Positions 40,439 through 52,000 of a DNA stretch of 64,000 nt are shown piece by piece. The first letter of the stretch is position 1. Each line of letters starts with the position of its first letter. A program made the position numbers and the translations under genes. Location of the stretch: assembly GCA_026075535.2 (NCBI GenBank), contig AP026539.1, positions 7,936,001 through 8,000,000 on the forward strand. The letters run 5' to 3'. The notes below the pieces were generated by a model. The model did no database searches and was not told where the DNA came from. It worked only from the letters and a program-made list of their open reading frames with translations. The DNA is from Tricholoma matsutake (lineage: Eukaryota > Basidiomycota > Agaricomycetes > Agaricales > Tricholomataceae).

Positions 40439-42661
40439 TTTTTTTTTTTTTTTTTGGATCAGAATTTATAACGCGGGGCTCGAACGCAGTCCGCGGAGCA
40501 AGGTACAAACTTGGGTACTACTTTATCTACGCGTTCCCCTCGCCCATCACCCACTCAGGTCCCCGTTTTAGCCACCTTTAGGCGGGCAGTTCCACAGACG
40601 TTGGCCTCTCAGCCAGGAAAGGCAATAATCTGGAGGGGGCGCCCCCCCCTCCCGAAGTTAGCCATTAGATCGCCCCCTGGAGCAAACGGTCCCCCAGCCA
40701 CATGTCCGACCGAGGCCAGACCAGGCGCAGCAGTGTTAATTCACTGTAAATCCCCCCTTGCGGGAGAAATAACCGTCTGCGTTTTTCCAGCCAACGAGGA
40801 TTGACCACCCCAGACGAATGAGGTGGACCATCACCGTGTTGTGCACGAGTGACAGTAACAAGGCAGGTGGTTGTTCACCTGGTTATTCACCGTGACCGCC
40901 GTAAGTAGGGGGCCGAGACCCCCCTCGAGCAAATGCACCTATGTGCACGCACTCGATGACATCGTCCCCCCCGCAGTGGGGGGAAGGTATAGGGAAGCGA
41001 CACCATGTCACCATCCCGATAGTGGCCACCAGTTACTTGGTGGCCGTGAACGTAGAGGGGGATAGCCCCCTGTACTAGTTGCGGCGCTGCTGTCCACGAG
41101 GACCTCGAGGACGACGGCGCCGTGCTGGGGATGAGGGTTCCCCAGATTGAGGCTCTGATTGAGCGGTGTGCACCGCCGCGTAGGAAGCCCGGAAGGCTGC
41201 CAGAGACGTGAGGTCGAGAGGTGTCGGAACCGCTGCTAGTTCCGCTGACATCGTCTCAGACAGTCGCCAGGTGGTCATGAATAACTCCCAGGCCATTTGG
41301 CGCCAAGCGTTCCTCTCTGCAGGGGGAACGGCGGACATACGGACGGTACCAACGAACATGGTCATCGCGTCCAGTTGGTGTAGCATGGCATGAGAGGTGG
41401 CTTCAATTTCCAGCCTCTCATTCACAGATAACAGCACTTTGTCCTCCACCAACTCAGGGATGGGGGGCAAAGGCGGTAACGGGGCAGGGGATGCCTCCGG
41501 ATAGAAGAGCTCAGCAATGCCGAGCTCCTGAGTGTACATGTCCTCGCGTTCAAGACTGCGAGTCCATTGTTTATGTGCGACATGGACGTCCTGCGCCCAC
41601 AGCACATGGTCGATCGTTTGCCTCGAGGCTAGCTTGGGGCTGCTCTCGGCATAATTGAGGGCCTCCTGCATAGCAAGAGAATCCTCGTCATCCTCAGGGT
41701 CGGAGAGGTCTTCTCCAGCCCATAGATCTCTAACTGCCCATAGGGCAGTAGCTACATCCGGATCGTCATGATCGTACCGGGTGTCGTAGTCTTGGATGCC
41801 ATCGTCGTAGATGTCGCCCGTAATCAGGGAGGGGTCGTGTAGACCCCAGCGTGGTGTTTGGGCTCTAGTTCGCCGTTTAGGCATTGAGAGGGGAAGTTAG
41901 TGCTAGTAGATGAGAGTAGAAATCAAGATACGTAGCGTGCCATCGATAGCAGCTGGTCCCTTATCTCTATTCCGGGTCCACCCGATACTGCCTCCGAACG
42001 CTCCAAGGGGGGGACAGGCCGCACATCCTGTAACCCAGTGGGAGAAGATTGAACCTGGGTCATACCACCCTAGAAGAGTGAGCACCGGAGGTAGAGAGTT
42101 GGTGGAGAGTGGCAGCCACCAAGGTGTCGACCTAGCCGCCAGGGGGCACCATCGCCCGGCCCCTTTTAACGATGGTGTATTCCAACGGGTAGTCAGTGTA
42201 GCTTGTCCCTAGTAGTAGTGACTCACATAGCATGGAGGCTAGAAGCCTCCCAGACAACTAGCAATCCAGTGATAACGTCCCTTCTCCCTAAGCCAGACCT
42301 CCCCCAACTGAACGAGTGTGTCGACTTGGGCGAGCGTTGAAGCAGGCATCCCACACCCACTCTAAGCCCCCAGAGGGACCCAGACTACTCTTTCATAAAC
42401 AACACTCACCTAGTCAGGATCCTCGAAGCCCAGGAGAACGAGACAGATAGCAGCCATTGTCAAAAACAATGACCGGGGCATCCACGGAGATCGGATGGAC
42501 AGATCTCTTAGCAAAACAGGGGAGGCCTGGAGACGCCGAGAGCGTTCGTGATGGTGAAATCCGATCGAAAATCGGACGAAAATTGAAGTGTCGACGTCGC
42601 ATGCAACGTTGAGCAGAGGTGTTTACCACTATTTATGGTGGTTGTAACAAGTCAAGGAGCG
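40439..42661 (-). mobile_element. s12: complete SA element
   Basis: Poly-T 40439-40455, SA terminus, 3' UTR, ORF and leader, with 5' end at 42661; 2.22 kb. The left flank is the s8 3' UTR and the right flank is LINE sequence (L7), with no shared duplication. Recombination between S copies or a rearrangement must have replaced one flank. Confidence 0.9.
41075..41884 (-). CDS. S-element protein, SA type (s12)
   Basis: Intact 269-aa frame from ATG 41884 (MPKRRTRAQTPRWGL), with the acidic region (YDDGIQDYDTRYDHDD), Pro-rich linker, core and arginine-rich tail. It differs from s2 at scattered positions, mostly in the N-terminal 60 residues, and the core is the same. No stop or frameshift. Confidence 0.82.
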   Translation of the reverse strand: MPKRRTRAQTPRWGLHDPSLITGDIYDDGIQDYDTRYDHDDPDVATALWAVRDLWAGEDLSDPEDDEDSLAMQEALNYAESSPKLASRQTIDHVLWAQDVHVAHKQWTRSLEREDMYTQELGIAELFYPEASPAPLPPLPPIPELVEDKVLLSVNERLEIEATSHAMLHQLDAMTMFVGTVRMSAVPPAERNAWRQMAWELFMTTWRLSETMSAELAAVPTPLDLTSLAAFRASYAAVHTAQSEPQSGEPSSPARRRRPRGPRGQQRRN

Positions 42662-43403
42662 TGTTGGCGTCCACCTACTCCTTTGAGTTGGTAGAAGTGC
42701 CGACCATGATACGCCGGATCTGCGAACCGGGAGTGCCAATCCTTACAAACGGCCTTTTCGACCTGATTTTTAAGGTAATCTAAAGACGTCCGCGGGTGTC
42801 TGCCCATGGAGATCTTGGTAGATGTAGCTACATCGTGAGCCATCTTGTGAATGTTCCACTCAAATTTCGAGGGAACATGCCAGAGTGTAACGTGCCTCTC
42901 TTCGTCACAGCGTCCAGGGCGAAGATTTGCCCAGAGCGTGGTTTTGGATCGATTAGGGACTCAATGCCCGTAGCAGAATCCGAAAAGATCACCAACTTTT
43001 TGCATCCTCTGCTGCAAGCAGCTGAGACACCCAGTTGGAGAGCGAATAGTTCAACTTCTGGGGGGGTTCTCCTCCCAGAGGCTGAGACAACGCGATCGAC
43101 CTGCTCTCCCTGTCCAAAGACGAGAGCGCAGGCGACAGCTTGAAATTTGGCATCTGTGGGCACCGAAGCGTCCACTGCAACGACGAGAGTGTCATCCTCG
43201 ACCAGGGCAGAAGCCCAGGCCTTGTCGAGGTCACTCCTGTAAGAATTCCTTGCTCCATCCTCCTTAGAGGTGAGGCGATGAGAGGAGAAACGAGTGGGGA
43301 ATAAATCCTTCACTCTGTTTCCAGGTGTGTTTTCTTCCCCAAAGGGGTCAAATTCATCGCCTGGTACGAGGGCCATGGCTACAGCCGAAGCGACAGATGG
43401 GCC
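42662..43403 (-). pseudogene. L7: LINE ORF2 RNase H fragment
   Basis: Minus-strand codons from ALALVPGDEFDPFG through RNase H (VAVDASVPTDAKF, VELFALQLG, IFSDSATG) to QLKGVGG. A 28-nt deletion near 42905 breaks the frame. It is cut on the left by the poly-T of L8 at the site GGCCCATCTGTCG (plus sense of the minus strand), the same site where L3 entered L2. L7 could therefore be the 3' continuation of L2. Confidence 0.78.
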
Positions 43404-43945
43404 TTTTTTTTTTTTTTTTTGGGTCAAAAGTTTATAACGCGGCGCCCGATCACAGTCCGCGGTAGAGACATACAAACGAAGTACACTACGCCCAGCCCAA
43501 GTCCTCCTCCTGCTGATCTTCGCACCAACCACCTGGATAGCTGCAACGACCACTAAGGGGGCCCTCTTTATCGAGTAAACGGACTTGCCAGTGGTGGCGT
43601 ACCGACAACCCGAGCTTGACGATGCCGTGTTCCCCGAATCCCTACGGGTATGAGTGCAAGATTTAGGGGATACTGCCGCCCCGACGTGAGCCTCTCAGCT
43701 CGGAAAGGAGAGCGTAGTCGACTGGAGTTGTCGCAACGCATGACCGACAGAGGATCTGAAAGCGCTCAGGCGCCTCCCCGAACCAGTACCTAGTTTCGTG
43801 TCCCCCCTCCCTGACAGTCGCTCCTGAACACGGGTGGGCCCCCTTTATGAGGGTTAATGCACTCGTCTGGTGCCCTGCGGCCACCCTGACATACCGATAA
43901 CACTGGCTAGGACCAGACGGGGGTCATACGCCCTGCGCACACAAC

Positions 43946-44266
43946 CTATCCTGGATCCCACGCGAGTGAGTTGAACGACCCAAGTGCTGGGGTGTTGTCC
44001 ATGAATTCGTGGAAGCCTTCGACGGAGTCGGGGCTTGCACGAGTTTCTTTGCGATCCACCTTGGGGCAGATGCGTAGTAAGTGGTCTCGGGTTTGAATCT
44101 CGGGACCAAGGCACCAGCATTGGTATTCCCCGTTGAGGGATAGACGTTGACGATACTCCCCTATAGGAGCATGGCCAGTAATCATACGAGTTGAACGAGA
44201 AGTCAACGTGGTGTTGCTCCCCATAACTTTCAGCCAAGGCCCACCTTTGTGGGTCGAGGGTAGTAC
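43946..44266 (-). pseudogene. L8 ORF2 C-terminus
   Basis: Minus-strand codons for VLPSTHKGGPWLKVMGSNTT, HAPIGEYRQRLS, the CWCLGPEIQTRDHLLRIC finger and the end FNSLAWDPG. The frame continues upstream at 46524-46992 (RNase H) and 53461-53852. A 7-nt deletion near 53566 shifts the frame, so L8 ORF2 is dead. Confidence 0.8.
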
Positions 44267-46521
44267 TTTTTTTTTTTTTTTTTTTGGGTCAACAATTTAT
44301 AACGCGGGGCTCGATCGCAGTCCGCGGAGCAGGGTACAAACTAGGGTACTACTATATCTACGCGTTCCCCTCGCCCATCTCCCACCCAAGTCCTCATTTT
44401 AGCCACTTTAGGCGGGCAGTGCCACAGACGTTGGCCTCTCAGCCAGGAAAGGCAATAATCCGGAGGGGAAGCCTCCCCCTCCCGAAGCTAGCCATTAGGT
44501 CGCCCACTGGTACCAACCGGTCCCCCGGCCACATATCCAACCGAAGTCAGATCAGGCGCAGTGGTGTCAATTCACCGTAAATCCCCCCTTGCGGGAGGAA
44601 TAACCGATAGCCTACTTCCAGCCAGCGAGGATTGACCACCCCAGACGAATGGGGTGGACCATCACCGTGTTTGCGCACGAGTGACAGAGATGTGGTAGCT
44701 GGTTGTTCACCTGGTTATTCACCGGAACTACCGTAGGCAGGGGGGCCGAGGCCCCCCTTCGAGCAAATGCCGACATGTGCGTGCACTCGATGACAACGTC
44801 CCCCCCGCAGCGGGGGGAAGGTGGAGGGAAGCGACACGATGTCACTATCCCGATATCGGCCACCAATTATTTGGTGGGCGTGGTTGTGGAGGGGTGTTCC
44901 CCTATAGGTTGCGGCGCGGCTGTCTCCGAGGGCCTCGAGGATGACGGCGCCGTGATGAGGACGAGGGTTCCTCATGATGGAGCTCTGCATGAGCTGCCTG
45001 CCTAGCCGCGTAGGAAGCCCTGAAGGCTTCCGGTGACGTGAGATCGAGAGGCAATCCGGCAGCTGCTAGTTCTGCCGACATTGGCTCGGACAATCGCCAG
45101 GTGGTAGTGAATAGTTCCCATGCCATCTGGCGCCATGCATTCCTCTCTATGAGCGGAACGGCGGATACTCGGACGGTACCGACGAAAATCGTCATAGCCT
45201 CCAGTAAATGTAGAAAGCCATGAGAGGTGGACGTTATGTCCACCCTCTCATCTCTCGACAACGGAGGCTCATCCTCCACCAACTCTGGGATGGCGGATGA
45301 ACCCGGTGATATGGGGAGGGGCGGCGCAGATTGCTCTTGCTGCCCCTCCGGATAAAGGAGCTCGGCGATGCCGAGCTCTTGATTGTTGTTGGCCTCGAGT
45401 CCAAGCTCGAGAGCCAGATCATGCACTTCATCGGCTATCACTTGTGATGCCAAGAAGCGGTTTATCGTCTCCTGCGAGGCTAGCTCGGTGAGACCCGGAA
45501 TGAATTCGACGTCTCCGCCGGTGGCAGAGCCGTCATCGTCGTCTGGCAGGTCGGAGGAGTCGTCCTCCGCCCAAAGATTGTGGAACTGGTTAGCCACATC
45601 AGAGTCCCATCCGCTCAGGGAGACGTGTCCGAACTCTGGGAGGTAGTTGTCGTCGAAATCTGCGAAGTCGGCGTTTGTGTATAGGAGGGGGTCGCCGTGA
45701 GCCGCCTGGTGTCGAGTTCGCGCTCTACGGTTTGCAGAGGGCATTGAGGATGATTTAGCACAAGTAGATGACGGTAAAAGTCAAGATACGTAGCGTGATA
45801 CCGATAACAGACGGTCCCTTATCTCAATTCCGGGTCCACCCGACACAGCCTCCAGACGCTCCGAGGGGGCAGGCAGGCCGCAACTCCTGCTGCCGATTGG
45901 GAGGAACGATTGAACCCGGTTCCAAACACCTCAAGGGTGTGAGTGCCGGAGGTACAGAGTCGGTGGTGAATAGCGGCCACCAGAGCGTCGACCTAGCCAC
46001 CAGGGGGCACCATCGCCCGGCCCCTTTTAATGATGGTGTATTCCAATAGGTAGTCAGTGTAGCAGGTCTCTAGATGTAGAAACTCACACAGCATGGAGGT
46101 AGGAAGCCTCCCAGACGACCCACAATCCAGTGAAAATGTCCCTCCTCCTGAACCAGACCTCCCCCAGCTAAACGAATGCGACGACTTGGGCGAGCATTGA
46201 AGTAGGCATCCCACACCCACTCTAAGCCCCCATAGGGGCCCAGACTACTCTTTCATTGCCAGCACTCACCTAACCAGGATCCTCGAAGCCCAGGAGACCG
46301 AGACGAATAGCAGACACTGTCAGAAACAGTGACCGGGGCATCCACAGAGATCGGATGGACGGATCTCTTAGCAAATCAGGGCAAGCCTGGAGACGCCGAG
46401 AGCGTTCGTGATGGCGAAATCCGATCGAAAATCGGACCAGAATTGAAGTGTCGACGTCGCGTGCAACGTTGAGCAGAGGTGTTTACCACTATTTATGGTG
46501 GTTGTAACAAGTCAAGGAGCG
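44267..46521 (-). mobile_element. s13: complete SB element
   Basis: A 2.26-kb minus-strand copy in L8 ORF2, flanked by TCGAGGGTAGTAC (44254-44266 and 46524-46536). Poly-T is 44267-44285. Two extra bases follow its 5' end. Confidence 0.93.
44902..45744 (-). CDS. S-element protein, SB type (s13)
   Basis: Intact 280-aa frame from ATG 45744 (MPSANRRARTRHQAAHGD). All SB features are present: the acidic segment SDLPDDDDGSATGGD, the GQQEQSAPPLP linker, IPELVEDEPPL, RNAWRQMAWELF and the RRRHPRGPRRQPRRNL tail. It is very close to s9 and s15. Confidence 0.82.
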   Translation of the reverse strand: MPSANRRARTRHQAAHGDPLLYTNADFADFDDNYLPEFGHVSLSGWDSDVANQFHNLWAEDDSSDLPDDDDGSATGGDVEFIPGLTELASQETINRFLASQVIADEVHDLALELGLEANNNQELGIAELLYPEGQQEQSAPPLPISPGSSAIPELVEDEPPLSRDERVDITSTSHGFLHLLEAMTIFVGTVRVSAVPLIERNAWRQMAWELFTTTWRLSEPMSAELAAAGLPLDLTSPEAFRASYAARQAAHAELHHEEPSSSSRRRHPRGPRRQPRRNL

Positions 46522-46536
46522 ATTCGAGGGTAGTAC

Positions 46537-46992
46537 TGGTTTTCCACCAACTCCTTTGAGTTGATAGAAATGCCTTCCACGATATGCCGGATCTGAGAAC
46601 CGGGTGTGCCAATCCTTACAAACGGCCTTTTCGACCTGATTTTTAAGGTAATCTAAAGACGTCCACGGGTGTCTGCCCAGGGAGATCTTGGTAGATGTAG
46701 CTACATCATGAGCCATCTTATGCACATTCCACTTGAATTTTGAGGGGACATGCCAGAATGTTACATTCCTCTCCTCGTCCCCAGCTAGCCAGGGACGAAG
46801 GGAGCGACAGGCGTCCAGGGCAAAGATTTGCCCAGAGCGTGGTTTTGGATCAATTAGGGACTCAATGCCCATAGTAGAATCCGAGAAGATCACCAACTTT
46901 TTGCAGCCTCTGCTGCACGCAGCTGAGACGCCTAGTTGGAGAGCGAAAAGTTCGACTTCCGGGGGAGTTCTTCTCCCAGAAGCTGAGACAAC
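46537..46992 (-). pseudogene. L8 ORF2, RNase H segment
   Basis: Minus-strand codons for SASGRRTPPEVELFALQLGV, LVIFSDSTMGIESL, the WLAGDEERNVTFWHVPSKF region and KNQVEKAVCKDWHTRF, with RNase H residues visible. It is bounded by the s13 and L9 target duplications. Confidence 0.8.
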
Positions 46993-47119
46993 ATCGCTTC
47001 TTGTCTTCCTACCGCGACGTGCACAGCCACAAAAAATTTCGTCGACTCCGTTTTCACACTTTGCAGCTCAATCCGTCCTCGATCCCAGCGATCCGGTATA
47101 ACCAGCGTCTTACCAACGC
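46993..47119 (+). promoter_or_regulatory. LINE leader, with 5' terminus similar to S
   Basis: A 127-nt leader up to the ORF1 ATG. Its first 25 nt or so (CGCTTCTTGTCTTC then TACCGC) match the S 5' end at most positions (CGCTCCTTGACTTG then TTACAAC). LINEs of this type carry an internal promoter at the 5' end, so the match may reflect a shared core promoter or shared ancestry. Confidence 0.55.
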
Positions 47120-49047
47120 ATGTCTGATTCGTATTCCAGAAGTAGGGGGAGATCGGGTGAGGCGATGGACGAGGGGGGACCCTCTAGATCCGGTACGCCC
47201 AGAACTCCCGGCGACGACCCCATTGATTCCCTGCGGCTCTCTTCGAGCCGCAGATCCACACAGATTGCACCCTCAGTGGGCCCTCACAGGACCCAAAGAG
47301 GCTCTCCAACCCCCTCCCCCTATGGGGCGGGTACTGTCACTCCGCGAGCACAGCGCTTCAGCGTGCCAGCGCTATCTTCCAGGGATGCAACTGCGTCTCC
47401 TGCACCTCCGGCTACCCCTTCAACACCTGCTTCGTGGGCTGATGAAGTGGCCGATAACCTCTCTACCCACGTCATTCAAGACACGGAGATGACTAGCGAT
47501 GACTGGAGCGGACCCCAGACCTTCGCCAGTGACTTGGGAGAGTACGCCACTGGATTCCGAGTTGTCCTCAACAGGACGGGATCTAGACGACCGACTGCTG
47601 AAGAACGGCAGCTCATAGCTGAACAACTGGGCTCGGTGCTGGTAGCAGCTGCCGAGGCTGGCATTGATCGCAACTCTGGGAACGCCACGCTCCGGGGTGC
47701 TATAGACAGGATGGCTGGGGGCAGCAAACGACCTAGGTCGGGCGCTGCCACTAACGATCCTAACGACGTCCCAAGGACGGAGTACCTGGAGGGATGGGAT
47801 GGGCAACGCCCCCCCCCTCACAAATCAGCGAGGACTCGAGGCCCGAAAGGGGCTTGACCTCTTCCTAAACCCCCAGCAGGGGGTGTCTCGTCGTCATGGG
47901 GTCGAGGACCTCCTCCCCCCGTGAACTGGTCCACCAGGCCTTCGGGCAGGGGAACCTTCGCTCAGGTCGCTCGCTTCCCTGGGGGGCGAGCACCTAACAC
48001 TTCCATGGATGGCCTTGTGCGACTAGCCAAGGCCTTCCCTGAACTTCCGACTGATAAGCTGGCTGACATACAGCAGCATGTGGGTCCCTCCAAACCGAAG
48101 GCTGCAAAGCCATCGCCTACCGTCCACGGACCGTCTAGACGACAGGTCCTGGTGCACGTTCGTCCCCCCCTAGGGGCGGAGACGAACCCTGCCGACTTCT
48201 TGGACCATGTCCGAGTCACCCTCGGACTGCACCACTCTAAACTAGTGGCCCAATCCGCATCAATGCACGCTGGTAACCTATCAGTAGCTACAGACGTCGT
48301 GGCCTCCGAGGAGGACCTTCGTTGTTTCAAGGAGGCGGCCCACAAGGCGTTTCCCTTCGCGTTGCAAGTAGATGCAGCGTTACCCACCTCCACATCGTAC
48401 CTCAAGCTGGTCGATGTGCCATTCGTCGCTAATGACAAGGCTCTTACGCCTGATGTCGTCGTTGCACACCTGGGGAAGTCCGGAATATCGGACCTCACAG
48501 TGTTACAAGTCCCCCCCCAGGTCGTACGTGATTCGAAAATGTCGGATACGTGCACCGTCTATCTTAACATCGCTGACTCTGTCAGCGGTGCACGAGCCAA
48601 GGCTCTTATCAGTCGGGGCGTCCAATTTGGACGCTACGTCGCTCACATTAGGGCTGCCAGGGCGAACCCTGGATTGCCTATCTGCCAACGGTGCTGGAAG
48701 TGGACCCGGGTCACCCCACCCAAGCATGCAGAGCTCCACAGACCAAATGCCCGGTCTGCGCAGGCCCACACCGCAAGGAGCACCATCGTGCCCTCGCAGG
48801 GTGTTGTAAGGGAAACGCCAAGGCGAACCCTCCCATCCCAGCTACCCCAGAGGGGGCAGCCTGTCCTCACCCGGCTAGGTGCATAAACTGCCGGAAAAAC
48901 CACGCAGCCGACGATCGTCGGTGCAATTTCTGGCGTCATCGCTTTGACCGAGATTGGATCAAAGCGCGCTATGACGAGGTGAGTGCAAGACGTAACTCTC
49001 GCTCCCCTCCTTCTTACCATCCCGCAGGACGCGGTGGCCGAACGTAA
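47120..49047 (+). pseudogene. L9 ORF1 (Gag-like), TGA and frameshift
   Basis: MSDSYSRSRGRSGEAMDEGG is open to TGA at 47855-47857 (CGA in L5 and L6, TGA also in L3). It continues in the same frame through the central domain (MHAGNLSVATDVVASEEDLR) to the first knuckle CQRCWKW. There 5 extra nt (about 48703-48707) shift the frame. Knuckles 2 and 3 (CPVCAGPHRKEHH, CINCRKNHAADDRRC) are in the other frame, to the TAA at 49045. Total length is 1928 nt, against 1923 in L6. Confidence 0.85.
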
Positions 49048-52000
49048 ATGAGGGATAGACTTAGATCTACACCGCAGTTGCGCATATTTAGTCAAAATGT
49101 TAACCGTAATTGGGGGTACATGGACTCTTTACTGGCTGATTTCGTAGATGATTACGATTTGCTTTTCATCCAAGAACCGCCCTGGCGATTGATAAGACAC
49201 GCCCCTTCTGCCCACAACAGGGAAGGGGAAGAAGTTATAGGCGCACCGATGAGCCCAAATTGGGGAACGTTAGTGCGCCCCTCGGGTATTGACTCCCCTC
49301 CACGCGTTGCTGTCTACTTCGCGAACAGCATCGCTAATTTAAGACCAGGTCTCAGACGAGATCTGATCGATAATCGTGATATCCTCCTTTTCTCACTGGG
49401 AATAGGAGAGGACGTCATATTACTCGCTAACGTCTACTCAGACAGCCAACACTCCGCCATTACGCTCCTTTTTGAGAGTGTCATGACGATCCCTCGCCTA
49501 CACTTCATGTGTGGCGACTTTAACGTGAGGCACGCATCCTGGGATCCCCAGGGGCCTGAGCACTCGATTCACGCTGACCACTTAGTGGAAACAGCCACGG
49601 CACTAGGCCTGACTAGAGCCCTACCAGTAGTGGAGGGCCCTACCCACTTCCCCCCTCAACAGGGCCTTCACCCCACGGTGATCGACCTGATGTTCGTACC
49701 TACAGATCTTAGATTTGTATTGTACTGCGAGATCGTACCTGAAGCCAGGGGAACGTCTGACCACGCCCCCCTGACGTTAGTGCTGCCTGGCCCGGGATCT
49801 TTGGTTCCGGTCACCAAGTGGTCCATCAAAAAAGGATCCGAGGAGGAAGCGTCGTATTGTGATGCTGTCTCCTCCGCTCTAGATCCGTGGCTAAACTGGC
49901 ACGGAGAAACATCGGCAGAAATCGATGACGTCGTCTCGGCGATATCAACGATTTTAAACAAGGCATGGGAGAACCATGCCAAGGAATCTCGCCTCAGCAA
50001 GTCGTCCAAAGGCTGGTGGACAGACGAATGCAGCGGCGCCCTAGACGCATACAGGGCTTCTCGTGATGGGGAAGACTGGAAGCTTTACAGGAAAGTCATG
50101 CGACAAGCAAAGCGTGCCTTTTTTGACGACCGTATCCAAGAAGTGGCTACGATGAATAGGCGACCCTGGGACTTAATGTCCTGGACTCGTCAACGTAACC
50201 TCCCGTCGTATGAGGCGATCTCCTATCAGGGAGAGCCTTGTAATGATCTGGACTCACTTTGGGCTGCCCTTGATGGGTCCTATAATGCCGCATCAGATCG
50301 AGTAGTCGATCTGAGCATTCTCGATGAACTTGATCCGGTGCCTGAAAGGGCCTGGATCCCGTTCTCTGTCACGGAAATGAAAGAAGCGCTAAACGCGTGT
50401 TCTTCCTGTTCCGCTCCAGGTCCCGATCATGTTACATGGTTGCACCTTAAACACTGGTGTAGCAACCCAGAGGTGGCAGGGCTTATCACCCGCATCGCTG
50501 AGGCATGCATCACTGCAGGCCATTGGCCAGCGCATTTTAAGGAATCCCTGTCAGTTATTATCCCGAAGCCAGGGAAACCTAATTACTCTACCAAGTCGTT
50601 CAGACCCATCGTACTTCTGAACACTCTGGGTAAAATAGTCGAAAAAATGTTGTCCAGAAGACTTCAATTTGACGGTGTCGCACACGAGGCCCTCGAGCAA
50701 AATCAGTTCGGAGGTGTCGCCCAGCGTTCCACTGAGGATGCAGGAATCTACCTTACCCACCTGGTTAGAGCAGGATGGGCCAAAGGACTTAAAATGAGTG
50801 TTGTCGCTTTCGACATCGCTCAATTCTTCCCCTCCTTGAACCACCAGGTTCTGCTGGAGATCATTTCTCGGTCGGGGTTCCCTGCGCAAGTAGTGAACTT
50901 CTTCCGTTCTTATCTCGTCGGTCGCAAAACAACTTACAAATGGAACGCTTTCTCGTCTGGCTCCTTTGCAGCCGACGTTGGAGTGGGTCAAGGCTCTGCT
51001 CTGTCCCCTGTTTTATCGGCGTTGTACTTAACGCCCATTATGAAGCTCTTCAGAAGAAGCGAGATCGGCAGAGATGTCAATCTTATGTCGTATGTGGACG
51101 ATGGCACCCTCATCGCCCGCTCTCCACAGTTGGAGGATAACCTCCCCCTTCTCAAGAAAGCGTATGGCTGGATTTTCCAGGCATTCACCTCCCTCGGACT
51201 TGTCCTCGAACATGACAAGTCCGAAATATTTCACTTTTCGAGGGCGAGGAGATTCACTCCTCTACCCATCGATCTCGGATTTGCCCCTTACACAGGCAAT
51301 ACCCCCCTCAAACCCAAGGTTACCTGGAGGTACCTCGGCTTTTTCTTCGTCCGCAAACTCTCCTTCAAGGAGCACACGCGGTTCTACTCCACCAAAGCCC
51401 TTACCACGGCGAGGGCGATGGGAATGCTTGGCAATTCTGTCAGAGGGCTAACCCCTATGCAGAAACGCCTTCTGTACCGTTCGTGTGTCGTACCTATTAT
51501 GACATACGGACTCAGACTATGGCACTTCAAAGGCGCTCGCGTCAAAGGGGTCATCAAAACGCTGGCCCAAGTGCAGTCCATTGCTGCACGTTGGATCCTC
51601 GGTGCATTCAGAACCACCCCTATCGGTGGTCTGGAAAGTATCGCAGGACTGCTGCCCATGCAGCTGTTACTGCGTCGCTTAGTCGACAGAGGGGTATTCA
51701 GAACCCCCCTATTGGCTCCATCACACCCCCTAAGAGCGATCTTAGGGCCCAATCACGTCGGCACCACCCACTCTCATGAGCTAGGTCTCTGGGGAGGGAA
51801 CGTGCTCGACACACTTAACCTGCAAGGCCCATCTGTTGCCTCGGCTGCAGCTCTGGCCCTCGTACCAGGCGATGAATTCGACCCCTTTGGGGAAGAAAAC
51901 ACACCTGGAAACAGAGTGAAGGACTTATTCCCCACTCGCTTCTCCTCTCATCGCCTCACCTCTAAGGAGGATGGAGCGAGGAATTCTTACAGGAGTGACC

